Below, in pieces: positions 7,723 through 15,136 of a DNA stretch of 41,098 nt. The stretch is from 79-D21 sp964521575 (GTDB taxonomy: Bacteria > Synergistota > Synergistia > Synergistales > 79-D21). A model generated the notes under the pieces. That model was not told where the DNA came from. It was given only the letters and a program-made list of their open reading frames with translations, and made no database searches. Location of the stretch: assembly GCA_964521575.1 (NCBI GenBank), contig CAZFSR010000014.1, positions 1 through 41,098 of the forward strand, in the 5' to 3' direction. How positions within the stretch are numbered: the first letter of the stretch is position 1; each line of letters starts with the position of its first letter. The position numbers were made by a program, and so were the translations under genes.

Positions 7723-9045
7723 CTAAGCCCTTTTCATGAAAGCGGCGACAAAAAAACCGTCGATCCAGGGGAGGCTCGGAAGCAAAACCCGGCCGTACGG
7801 TTTTCCCCTTACCGAGGTTCCCGCTGGAAGCACCAGGGGCATTTCCACCATGTCGCTGCCGGAGCCGAGCACCGCTCCGACAACCTGTTCGTTTTCCTCG
7901 CGGAAGAGGCTGCATGTACAGTACACCACGATTCCCCCGGGTTGTACAAGCCTGAAGGCCCGTTCGAGGAGGGCGGCCTGGATTTTTGCCATTTTTGCGA
8001 GGCGCTCCGGGGAAAGGCGCCATTTAGATTCGGGGTGGCGCTTCCATGTCCCGCTGCCCGAGCAGGGGGCATCCAGGAAGATGGCTTTCGGCGGCCGGTC
8101 AGGTTCCAGGACAAGGGCATCCCCCACCTTGAAAACCGCCCGATTGCTCATCCCGATCCGGTTCATTTCCGACCTGGCCGAAGCGACCTTGCCGGGACTC
8201 AATTCCCAGGATTCGACAGGTGTGTTGCCCGGCAAACGGGAGAAGATCTGCCCGCTCTTGACCCCTCTACCCGAACACATCTCGAGCACCGGACCACCCT
8301 CAAGCAGTTCCAGGAAGGCTTCGACAACCATCATCGCGGATTCGGTCTGAGGGGTGACCCACCCTTCCGGATAGCCCGGGAGGGAAGGCGGATAAGGGTT
8401 CGAGGCCAGCCTGAAGCCCCGGCTCACGAGCGGAGAGGGCCATGCGTGCACGTTCGCCCGCTCGAGCCCTGCCAGAAAGGCATCCCTTTTCTCGGGCCGG
8501 TTCAGCCGAAGCGACATATAAGGCTTCATCGAGGTTAACTTCCAGAGGTTGCGTGCCTGTTCTTTCCCCCAGTCGTCCATCCAGCGGCGCCCGACCCACG
8601 ACGGGATACCCCGGAACAGGCACTGCTCCTTTACATCCGTAGAACGGCCCATCTTCTCCAGGATCTTCGGAGATTCTTCCCCGACCTTCCTGAGGACTGC
8701 ATTGACCAACGCCGCTTCGTGCGGGGAGCGCCCGGCCTTGACGTGCCCGACCAGGGCACTGACAAGCGCATTCGGCGAAAACCGGCGCAACTCGACAAGG
8801 CCGGCCGTACCAACCAGCAGGGCGTCCACTGTTTCGGCCGACAGCGCGTGCAGGGGCTTGCGAAGAAACAGGCCCAGCAGGTGTTTCCAAAGGGATTCCC
8901 GCCTGGATGCCGCGTAGAGAAGAGAAGAGGCCAGCACCCGGTCGGGGTTTTCCATCGCCCCTCCGAGCTTTCGCAGGGCTTCCGCGGCGAAAGCCCCCTT
9001 GCGGACTTCCCGGCGACATTCCAAAGCCGCTTCGATTCCTCTCAT
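7723..9045 (-). CDS. rsmB: 16S rRNA (cytosine-5) methyltransferase RsmB
   Basis: A 440-aa SAM-dependent RNA methyltransferase of the Fmu/Sun family. The N-terminal NusB-like RNA-binding domain covers about residues 1-130. The Rossmann methyltransferase domain has VLEMCSGRGVKSGQ (SAM motif I), DAPCSGSGT (motif IV cysteine) and YCTCSLFREENEQVV (motif VI catalytic cysteine). PWIDGFFVAAF closes the fold. The NusB domain separates it from shorter RsmF-type enzymes. ATG 9045 has an AAAGGAAGG ribosome-binding site. It is the first gene of the long operon that ends with recA. Confidence 0.93.
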   Translation of the reverse strand: MRGIEAALECRREVRKGAFAAEALRKLGGAMENPDRVLASSLLYAASRRESLWKHLLGLFLRKPLHALSAETVDALLVGTAGLVELRRFSPNALVSALVGHVKAGRSPHEAALVNAVLRKVGEESPKILEKMGRSTDVKEQCLFRGIPSWVGRRWMDDWGKEQARNLWKLTSMKPYMSLRLNRPEKRDAFLAGLERANVHAWPSPLVSRGFRLASNPYPPSLPGYPEGWVTPQTESAMMVVEAFLELLEGGPVLEMCSGRGVKSGQIFSRLPGNTPVESWELSPGKVASARSEMNRIGMSNRAVFKVGDALVLEPDRPPKAIFLDAPCSGSGTWKRHPESKWRLSPERLAKMAKIQAALLERAFRLVQPGGIVVYCTCSLFREENEQVVGAVLGSGSDMVEMPLVLPAGTSVRGKPYGRVLLPSLPWIDGFFVAAFMKRA

Positions 9046-9086
9046 CTCGGTCCTGCCTTCCTTTTCAACCCGATCAAACCCTTCGC

Positions 9087-9095
9087 ATCATACCA
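9087..9095 (-). promoter_or_regulatory. Candidate extended -10 promoter of the rsmB-recA operon
   Basis: Minus-strand TGGTATGAT (9095-9087) is an extended -10 element just downstream of the yugP terminator. No convincing -35 hexamer is found, because that position falls in the terminator stem. Transcription would start near 9080, about 35 nt before rsmB. A promoter is needed here because a strong terminator separates rsmB from yugP. Confidence 0.45.
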
Positions 9096-9102
9096 CCGCA
9101 AG

Positions 9103-9139
9103 CAAAAAGGCAGGGGTGAGGGTCGCCCCCCACCCCGCC
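9103..9139 (-). terminator. Intrinsic terminator after the yugP-like gene
   Basis: A 14-bp stem with two G-U pairs is formed by 9139-9126 and 9122-9109 around a three-base loop. On the minus strand it is followed by TTTTT (9108-9104), a classical Rho-independent terminator. Confidence 0.9.
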
Positions 9140-9163
9140 TCATCAATCGCGTTTCGTGCCCGG

Positions 9164-9859
9164 TTAGTCTCGCCGGTCTCCGACCATGCCCCGCAAGAGC
9201 AGGAGGCGAAGAAGCTGGGCTACAGCCATGACCGCAGCAGCGACATAGGTCAGCGCCGCCGCCCTGAGGACGGCGCGAGCACCGCCGATTTCGTCTCCGT
9301 CGAGAGTGCCCGTGTCGGCAAGGAGACGAAGGGCCCGTGCCGAGGCATCGAATTCGACAGGAAGGGTCACGAGGTGGAAGACGATGACCCCGAGAAAGAA
9401 GAGGATCCCAAGATCCATCAGGAACGGCGTACGCATAAACAACCCTATGAAAAACAAGGGGAAGGCCAACCAGGATGTCAGGCTTGCCACCGGCACGATC
9501 GCGTTGCGGACCCGTATCGGCCTGTAATCTTCCGCATCCTGGATCGCATGCCCGACTTCATGGGCGGCAATGCCGATCGCGGCCAGGCTAGGGCTGGAAA
9601 AAACCCCTTCCGACAACCGAAGGACCTTGGAACGGGGGTCGTAATGGTCGGTCAGGTTTCCCGGAACCCGCTCGATCCGGATATTGGAAAGGCCGAAGCG
9701 ATCCATGAGTGCCCTCGCGACGTCACACGCGCGGACACCTTTTCGCGAGAAAACCTGGCTGTACGTCGCGAACGCCCCCTGAACCCTGGATTGGGCCCAG
9801 ATGCCGAGAACAAGGGCAGGGATTAGCAACATGAATGTCGGGTCAAAAAACGGAAACAT
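9164..9859 (-). CDS. Zinc metallopeptidase, YugP family (membrane)
   Basis: A 231-aa membrane protease of the DUF2268/YugP type. The zinc motif HEVGH is at residues 100-104 within IGIAAHEVGHAIQDAE. An N-terminal hydrophobic segment (about 7-23) and at least two later membrane segments (about 120-165 and 205-225) are visible. Its substrate is not known. ATG 9859 is preceded by GAGGAGGG. It has its own promoter (TTGCCT-17-TAGAAT) and a strong terminator, so it is probably monocistronic. Confidence 0.9.
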   Translation of the reverse strand: MFPFFDPTFMLLIPALVLGIWAQSRVQGAFATYSQVFSRKGVRACDVARALMDRFGLSNIRIERVPGNLTDHYDPRSKVLRLSEGVFSSPSLAAIGIAAHEVGHAIQDAEDYRPIRVRNAIVPVASLTSWLAFPLFFIGLFMRTPFLMDLGILFFLGVIVFHLVTLPVEFDASARALRLLADTGTLDGDEIGGARAVLRAAALTYVAAAVMAVAQLLRLLLLRGMVGDRRD

Positions 9860-9918
9860 CCTTCATTTCCCTCCTCTATGGCGCAGGCGCATTTCCCATC
9901 CTGCAGCCTTCGATTCGG

Positions 9919-9947
9919 ATTCTACACGAGCGGCGGCCAAAAGGCAA
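9919..9947 (-). promoter_or_regulatory. Promoter of the YugP-like gene
   Basis: Minus-strand TTGCCT (9947-9942), 17 bp, TAGAAT (9924-9919), good matches to a housekeeping sigma-70 promoter. It lies in the 101-bp gap between the DegT-family gene and the metallopeptidase gene. Confidence 0.65.
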
Positions 9948-9960
9948 TATTGGTCAGACC

Positions 9961-11097
9961 CTATCCCCGATAAAAAGCCGCCATTGAGGAAACCAGCCAT
10001 TCCTGCTCTTCCGCCTCCAACTCGGGGAAGATGGGCAGGGCCAGGCAATCTCGACTCAACGCCTCGGCTTCAGGGAAATCTCCTTCCCGGTAGCCTAGAT
10101 CCGAAAAACAGGGTTGCAGGTGGAGACAGAGCGGGTAATAGACCCTCGTGCTGATCCCTTCGGACTCCAGGTGCGCCTGCAGCGCATCACGCTGTTGGCA
10201 ACGGATAACATATTGATGGTAGATGTGGGTATTGCCCGGAGCCTCTACCGGCGGGCGAACCTGATCCATAAGGCCGAATTCCCTGAACAGGAGGGCATAT
10301 CTCGCTGCAGCCTGTCGACGTTCCTCGTTCCACTCCTGGAGGTGGCGGAGACGAACTCGCAGGATGGCCGCCTGGATTTCGTCTAGCCGGCTGTTGATTC
10401 CCACCGTGTCATGGAAGTAGGTTGCCGTTGATCCGTGGACACGCAGGCTCTTCAGGCTCTTCGCGAGGTCGTCCCTCGTGGAGGTGATCATGCCTGCGTC
10501 TCCGTAGGCGCCAAGATTCTTTGTCGGGAAGAAGGAAATGCATCCCAGGTCCCCAACTGCCCCTGCCCTCTGGAGATCAGGCCCCACCTGCCGGCAGGCA
10601 CCAAAAGCCTGGGCGGTGTCCTCGACCAGGGCGATTCCGCCGGCCTTGAGCTTTGGGGCAAGGATTTCAAGGGGAACCATCTGGCCGAAAAGGTGAACGG
10701 GAATCACCGCCCTGGTTTTCGGGGTGATCTTCTCCAGCACCTGGTCGACGTTGAAGTTGTACGTACAGGGGTCGATATCCACGAAAACCGGCCGGGCACC
10801 TACCCTCGTTATGCAGCTGGCGGTCGCGAAAAAGCTGAAAGGAGTGGTGATCACCTCGTCACCGGGCCCAACTCCCAGTGCCATGAGGCCCAGGACGAGG
10901 GCATCCGTCCCGGAGGCGCATCCGACAGCGTGAGGAACACCCAGGTGCGCTGCAACTTCTGCCTCAAAAGCCTTCACTTCCGGACCCAGGATAAAGTGCT
11001 GGCTTTCGAGGACCTTGTCCACAGCCTCCCTGATCTCGCTTCTCACGCGGTCATAATTCCGTTTCAGGTCAAGTGTCGGCAATTTTCGATCGGGCAT
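9961..11097 (-). CDS. DegT/DnrJ/EryC1/StrS-family PLP aminotransferase
   Basis: A 378-aa fold-type I PLP enzyme of the sugar aminotransferase family. It has SGTDALVLGLMALGVGPGDEV near residue 62, the PLP Asp region EDTAQAFGA, the Schiff-base lysine in FFPTKNLGAYGDAG, and the C-terminal HIYHQYVIR and STRVYYPLCLHLQPCF. Such enzymes aminate nucleotide-linked keto-sugars for surface glycans or modified sugars. No glycosyltransferase or nucleotide-sugar gene lies nearby, so the substrate is unknown. ATG 11097 has AGGAGGG 5 nt upstream and a good promoter 40 bp away. Confidence 0.9.
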   Translation of the reverse strand: MPDRKLPTLDLKRNYDRVRSEIREAVDKVLESQHFILGPEVKAFEAEVAAHLGVPHAVGCASGTDALVLGLMALGVGPGDEVITTPFSFFATASCITRVGARPVFVDIDPCTYNFNVDQVLEKITPKTRAVIPVHLFGQMVPLEILAPKLKAGGIALVEDTAQAFGACRQVGPDLQRAGAVGDLGCISFFPTKNLGAYGDAGMITSTRDDLAKSLKSLRVHGSTATYFHDTVGINSRLDEIQAAILRVRLRHLQEWNEERRQAAARYALLFREFGLMDQVRPPVEAPGNTHIYHQYVIRCQQRDALQAHLESEGISTRVYYPLCLHLQPCFSDLGYREGDFPEAEALSRDCLALPIFPELEAEEQEWLVSSMAAFYRG

Positions 11098-11135
11098 GGT
11101 AACCCTCCTAGTCAGGACGTTTGAGAAACAACGGG

Positions 11136-11144
11136 ATTATACCA
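11136..11144 (-). promoter_or_regulatory. Promoter of the DegT-family gene
   Basis: Minus-strand TGGTATAAT (11144-11136) is a perfect extended -10. The 17-bp position upstream is TCTTTT, a poor -35, which is acceptable for an extended -10 promoter. Transcription would start near 11129. Confidence 0.7.
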
Positions 11145-11249
11145 AGCGGAGGGTTAATAAAAGATTTTCTTGATCATTTTTTCTCATATTGTCCCTCCCC
11201 GAAGCAGTCGGAGAAGGGGGAGTTCTCGCGATCTCTCCCAGGCCACTCC

Positions 11250-11915
11250 CTATTCCTCCCCGCTCTCCTTCGGGGCCTGCAGGTCTTCCATCGAGAATCT
11301 CAGGTGCTCCCTCATGAGGGTTTCCGCCTTCTCGGGCGACCGTTCGCTCAGGGCGCCAATGATGGCACGATGCTGGGGAATGCTTGGGTTCGTCTCGATA
11401 TTGTAGAAAGGGTCATAGAAGACGATATAGACGTTCGTCCGGGCAAGGATGTTCTCGACGTATTCGGCCAGGATGCGGTTCCCGCTTGCCTCGGCAATCG
11501 CGCGGTGAAAGTTCTCGTTCACCTCGAGGTAGAGTTCCAGGTTCCTCTCGTGAAAAGCCCGTTCCTCCTCCAGGACCGCATCTTCAAGACGTCTCAGCTG
11601 GCGTTCCGTAATCCTTTCCGCTGCGAGGCGGATGGCCAGGCATTCGAGGTGTTCCCTGAGGACATACGCGTTTTCCATTTCCTTCTGGGTGGGGCATGCG
11701 AGACGCGCTCCGCTGTTCGGAATGATGCTGACCAAACCCTCGCTGGCGAGACGCCTGAGAGCTTCGCGCACCGGGGTCCGGCTAACCCCCATCTGGACTG
11801 CAATGTTCACCTCGGGTAGACGCTGCCCGGGTTGAAGCTGCTTGGTGATGATGCGATGGCGCAGATCCTGGTAGACGTAGTCTGCAGATGTGGTGTAAAA
11901 TCGCGGTTCTCTCAT
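11250..11915 (-). CDS. GntR-family transcriptional regulator, FCD subfamily
   Basis: A 221-aa regulator. The N-terminal winged helix (about 10-75) contains LQPGQRLPEVNIAVQMGVSRTPVREALRRLASEGLV, the canonical GntR signature. The C-terminal all-helical FCD domain (about 85-210) has the acid/His residues that bind a metal and a carboxylate effector (NENFHRAI, PQHRAII, MREHLRF). Such proteins usually control catabolism of organic acids or amino acids. The effector is unknown. The gene is followed by the DegT gene after 150 bp. Its promoter region carries a perfect inverted repeat, suggesting autoregulation. Confidence 0.92.
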   Translation of the reverse strand: MREPRFYTTSADYVYQDLRHRIITKQLQPGQRLPEVNIAVQMGVSRTPVREALRRLASEGLVSIIPNSGARLACPTQKEMENAYVLREHLECLAIRLAAERITERQLRRLEDAVLEEERAFHERNLELYLEVNENFHRAIAEASGNRILAEYVENILARTNVYIVFYDPFYNIETNPSIPQHRAIIGALSERSPEKAETLMREHLRFSMEDLQAPKESGEE

Positions 11916-11966
11916 GGATTCATGAACCCCCCGTCATCCTGCATACCTTTCTGTTTTGTTCCGCCT

Positions 11967-12002
11967 CCATGCAATCTTAGCATGGGGTTATGGTGCACAC
12001 AA
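11967..12002 (-). promoter_or_regulatory. gntR promoter with overlapping inverted repeat (likely operator)
   Basis: Minus-strand TTGTGT (12002-11997), 17 bp, TAAGAT (11979-11974) with an upstream TGC, a good extended promoter. The perfect inverted repeat CCATGC-N7-GCATGG (11967-11985) encloses the -10. A protein bound there would block RNA polymerase. The adjacent regulator gene is the obvious candidate. Confidence 0.65.
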
Positions 12003-12073
12003 CACAACGGGAGTCGGGTATCGTGTAAACTGTTGAGGCAATCGAGCGCCCTCACCCTTTAGGAGGATCGGCA

Positions 12074-12310
12074 TTGAGGCTTCTGACCTTGTTTTTTTCC
12101 ATCACCACCCTTGCCTGTTTCGGAAGAGCCCTCGCCGGGCTGGGCGGTTTCCTTTTCGGCAGGGGCAGGATCGATTACATCGTCCAGGGGCTCTCCCTCG
12201 GATGCTTGACGACGCTTGCGGCCTTCTGGGCGTGGCGACGCTACCTGGAAGAGCTTGAAACCGGGGAAAAACCGGACCCTCAAAAGGATACAGAGGACCC
12301 TCCCTCCTGA
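12074..12310 (+). CDS. Small membrane protein of unknown function
   Basis: A 78-aa protein not recognised as a known family. It begins at TTG 12074 with a perfect AGGAGG (12061-12066) seven bases upstream, the main reason to accept it. Two hydrophobic segments are visible at about residues 3-28 (LLTLFFSITTLACFGRALAGLGGFLF) and 34-53 (YIVQGLSLGCLTTLAAFWAW), with a charged C-terminal tail. It is divergent from gntR and tail-to-tail with citX, whose last 31 bp it overlaps. Without a homology search the call rests on the ribosome-binding site and the membrane topology. Confidence 0.6.
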   Translation: MRLLTLFFSITTLACFGRALAGLGGFLFGRGRIDYIVQGLSLGCLTTLAAFWAWRRYLEELETGEKPDPQKDTEDPPS

Positions 12311-12810
12311 AGGCATTGCGCAAGGAGATCCTCCATGGCTTTCCTCAAGTCCTCACGGTCGTGGCGGCCTTCCCTGCCGCAGGATTTTGCTTCGTCCCCG
12401 CAGAGAAGGCACCTTCGCGGAGCCTCTCCGAGGGCGGCGCGATCGATACTGCCGCCTGGAGTCCGGACATCGAGGTCAAGGGCCCTCCCCCAGGGGAGGC
12501 CTTCCTCAAGGGCGATGCAGGCCTTTTTCAGGCCAACTGCGGATCCCGCCAGCCGAATACCGATCAGGAGGGCGAATCCTGCGCCGTTGAGCAGCCCGAT
12601 TTCAAGGATGACTTGCCCCCCTGCGGAGCGGACCTTTTCCTGGATTCTCAGGCCCGCTTGTTCGATGCAAAACAGGTCTCCATCAAGCCTTTTCGGAAAA
12701 CCGGGAACATTCAGGGAAACCTGGACAACGGTCAACCCCTCCGCCAAAAGCCGGGCCTGCGCCCTCGCCCGCCCTTCCCTGCCCTCTAGCACGCAAGCAA
12801 GGGAATCCAT
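12280..12810 (-). CDS. citX: CitX: apo-citrate lyase phosphoribosyl-dephospho-CoA transferase
   Basis: A 176-aa protein matching CitX, which loads the prosthetic group 2'-(5''-phosphoribosyl)-3'-dephospho-CoA onto the acyl-carrier subunit (CitD) of citrate lyase. The family pattern is clear: GREGRARAQARLLAEG near the N terminus, VSLNVPGFPK (about 32-41), ALEEGLPWGRALDLDV, and the C-terminal RRCLLCGDEAKSCGREGRH cysteine motif. The ATG overlaps the stop of the MocR-like gene by one base (TAATG), so the two are translationally coupled. No citD, citE, citF or citG is in the window. Confidence 0.85.
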   Translation of the reverse strand: MDSLACVLEGREGRARAQARLLAEGLTVVQVSLNVPGFPKRLDGDLFCIEQAGLRIQEKVRSAGGQVILEIGLLNGAGFALLIGIRLAGSAVGLKKACIALEEGLPWGRALDLDVRTPGGSIDRAALGEAPRRCLLCGDEAKSCGREGRHDREDLRKAMEDLLAQCLQEGGSSVSF

Positions 12811-14162
12811 TACCTTTCACCCCAAGCGGACGCAAGGGCTGCAACCGCCACGGGCAGGGATTGTGCCCCCTGGCGGCTGACCGCAAGCCGGACTGCCCCG
12901 ATTTTTTCTTCCCGCACGGAAAAATCGCTTCCGGGAGCAACCCGCACCCCCCTCGAGGCAGCCATTAAAGCCGCTTCCGTTCCTTCGAGGCCCGGGGTTT
13001 CGAGCCAAAGATAGATTCCCCCCTCAGGGCGGACAAAGGGATACCCCGGAAGTTCCCGCGAGAGGGCTGCTGCCAGTGCCTCCATCCGGATGGACATCTG
13101 CAGGCGGGCGGCATCGAGAGCCTTTGACAGGCTCCCCGACTCGATCAGCCTCAGCACCAGCATCTGGACAAGTGACGATGCACCTCCGGTCCGGATTTTA
13201 CGGACGGCGACGGCACCATCCGCAAGGCTCGGTGATAAAAGGAGGTAGCCGAATCGGAGCCCCGGGAAAAGGACCTGGCTGAACGATCCCATATAAAGGA
13301 CACGCCCGGCTTCGGGCAATGATTTCAAGGCAGGGACACTTTCCTCTCCGTATCGGAGCTCACCGTAGGCATCGTCTTCGATCACCCAAACCTCCTTGCG
13401 GACCGTTTCTGCAAGGATCGCCCGCCTTAGGGCAAGCGGAAGCGTTCGGCCCAACGGGTTGTGGAAACTGGGGATCAGGTAGAGGGCATCACTTGGGTTC
13501 ATTCTGGAAACGCACCCGGGAATTTCAGCGGGATTGCCTGGAAGACACCTGATTTCAAGACCTTCGCTTTTCGCCATCAGGACGGCATCGGGGTAGGTCA
13601 AGGGTTCCACCCAAAGAGTCCGGGTTCCTGAAACGGCCAGGGCTTTAAGGAGGGTCGAAAGTCCTTCCTGCAGGCCGGCGGTCACGAGGAGGCTTTCCCA
13701 TGATGCGGGAATGCCCCTCGCCGCGGCATGGCTGACGAGAGCGCGGCGAAGAGGTTCGAGCCCTTCCGGGGGAGATCCGAGCAGGGCCGTCTCGGCAGAA
13801 GGGCCCAGGATTTCGCGAAGAGCGCGTGAAATCGCTTTTACCGGAACGAGGTCCATCGAGGGGAGCCCCGAAGCCAGGTCGAGGGTTCTCTCGTTCTTGG
13901 GCAGTGAGCCGGCCTCGGTGTCCCTCCCAATCACGAAAGCCCCGCTCCTGCCCTCAACCCTGATCAAACCGTCGTTTTCGAGGAGTGAGTAGGCCTGCAT
14001 GACCGTTGTCCGGCTTACATCGAGTTCGTCGGAAAGCACACGCGTACCGGGCAGGCGCGTACCGGGCGGAAGGGCCCCGCTCGCGACAAGCCGGCGCAAA
14101 TGCTCGGCAACCTGTTGGTAAAGCGCGGTTCCGCTTTCGCGATGGAGTGGGATTTCAAGCAA
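12810..14162 (-). CDS. MocR-like regulator (GntR wHTH + aminotransferase-like domain) lacking the PLP lysine
   Basis: An N-terminal GntR winged helix (ALYQQVAEHLRRL, LSDELDVSRTTVMQAYSLLENDGLI) is fused to a fold-type I aminotransferase domain, the MocR/PdxR layout. The PLP-site Asn (SFHNPLGRT) and Asp/Tyr (EDDAYGELRY) are retained. The Schiff-base lysine is replaced: the motif reads MGSFSQVLFPG and the codon at 13277-13275 is CAG (Gln) where MocR proteins and the three aminotransferases in this window have Lys. It may bind PLP or an amino-PLP non-covalently, or another ligand. TTG 14162 is preferred as start because GAGGAGG lies 8 nt upstream. The in-frame ATG at 14186 has no ribosome-binding site. 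It is coupled to citX. Confidence 0.85.
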   Translation of the reverse strand: MLEIPLHRESGTALYQQVAEHLRRLVASGALPPGTRLPGTRVLSDELDVSRTTVMQAYSLLENDGLIRVEGRSGAFVIGRDTEAGSLPKNERTLDLASGLPSMDLVPVKAISRALREILGPSAETALLGSPPEGLEPLRRALVSHAAARGIPASWESLLVTAGLQEGLSTLLKALAVSGTRTLWVEPLTYPDAVLMAKSEGLEIRCLPGNPAEIPGCVSRMNPSDALYLIPSFHNPLGRTLPLALRRAILAETVRKEVWVIEDDAYGELRYGEESVPALKSLPEAGRVLYMGSFSQVLFPGLRFGYLLLSPSLADGAVAVRKIRTGGASSLVQMLVLRLIESGSLSKALDAARLQMSIRMEALAAALSRELPGYPFVRPEGGIYLWLETPGLEGTEAALMAASRGVRVAPGSDFSVREEKIGAVRLAVSRQGAQSLPVAVAALASAWGER

Positions 14163-14205
14163 GTGTTCGTCCTCCTCGATGCCCATCGTGTATGCTTATG
14201 CCTAA

Positions 14206-14211
14206 ATTGTA
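14206..14211 (-). promoter_or_regulatory. Possible -10 element for the MocR-citX operon
   Basis: Minus-strand TACAAT (14211-14206) lies 44 bp before the preferred TTG start, between the divergent MocR and HAD genes. No good -35 is visible. It is listed because both genes must start transcription within this short region. Confidence 0.35.
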
Positions 14212-14242
14212 CCGGACTTCGAACGAGAGAGGCGGAGAAAAA

Positions 14243-15136
14243 TTGGATTTCAAGAACGCTTTCCCCACCGCTGGGGGCGACCTGCTTGTTTTTGATGTGG
14301 ACGGAGTTCTGATCGACACCCGTTTTTCCTACCCATCGGTGATCCGGGCAGCCATCCAGTGGGGTTGGCGGCGGATGCTGGGGTGGGAAGCCGACTGCAC
14401 GGGTTTTTCGATGGAGCATTTCCGGATCAGCAAGCGCCATCCGGGCTTCAACGACGATTACGATATCGCCTGGGTACTCCTGGCGGTTGCCGCGGATTCA
14501 TCCAGGCGCTCGGGAGACAAGAGGCTCTCGCGAGCCATGCCCTCCATCGATGAATGGAAATCCATTCTCGGCGAATTCCCGGCTGCCGGTGTCGCGGAGC
14601 ACACGGCGAAGCGATTCGGAGACCCCGTCGGCCGCGGCCTTTTCAGGAAACTTTGCGAGGAGTTGTATCTTGGGGAGCATTTTCATGGGGAAAAAAGGCT
14701 GACAAAGTCAAAAAGAGGGCTGTGGCACGCGGAAAAACCCTTATTGGCCTGCAACTGGAAAGACCTTGCCCTGCCGGTTGCGATTTACACGGGAAGGTTC
14801 GTCCCCGAACTCTTTCTCGCCCTGGAACGCCTCGGATGGGGGAATTTCCCGGAGGACCGGGTTGTCACCCCCGAAACCGGAATCAGCAAACCGTCGGGAG
14901 AGGGGTTCGAACGCCTTTGCCGGGCGACCGGAACCCGAAACCCCATCTATTTCGGTGACACGGAAAGCGACCGGGAAAGCCTGAGGAGATTCGGGAGGGG
15001 AACTTTCGTGGCCATCGGCGGCCTGCTGCCCGAAGAGCCCTTCCGCTACGACAGCGTTGCCGAAGCCCTTCAGGATTTCGGTTTCCTGGAAGGACCCCTC
15101 AGTGGCGGGTCCGGGAGGACTGGATGCGCTCGATAA
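14243..15136 (+). CDS. HAD-superfamily hydrolase, subfamily IA
   Basis: A 297-aa phosphatase-like protein. All four HAD motifs are visible: VFDVDGVLID (motif I, nucleophile Asp near residue 18), IYTGR (motif II), the lysine of ETGISKPSGEGF (motif III) and YFGDTESD (motif IV). It contains a long cap insertion (about 35-165). The TTG start at 14243 is chosen because GGCGGAG sits a few bases upstream and the catalytic domain begins directly after. Upstream in-frame ATGs at 14192 and 14198 add a poor N terminus. The DVDGVLIDTR-SYP start resembles a HAD group sometimes linked to histidine biosynthesis, but the substrate is unknown. It overlaps citC tail to tail by 38 bp. Confidence 0.8.
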   Translation: MDFKNAFPTAGGDLLVFDVDGVLIDTRFSYPSVIRAAIQWGWRRMLGWEADCTGFSMEHFRISKRHPGFNDDYDIAWVLLAVAADSSRRSGDKRLSRAMPSIDEWKSILGEFPAAGVAEHTAKRFGDPVGRGLFRKLCEELYLGEHFHGEKRLTKSKRGLWHAEKPLLACNWKDLALPVAIYTGRFVPELFLALERLGWGNFPEDRVVTPETGISKPSGEGFERLCRATGTRNPIYFGDTESDRESLRRFGRGTFVAIGGLLPEEPFRYDSVAEALQDFGFLEGPLSGGSGRTGCAR

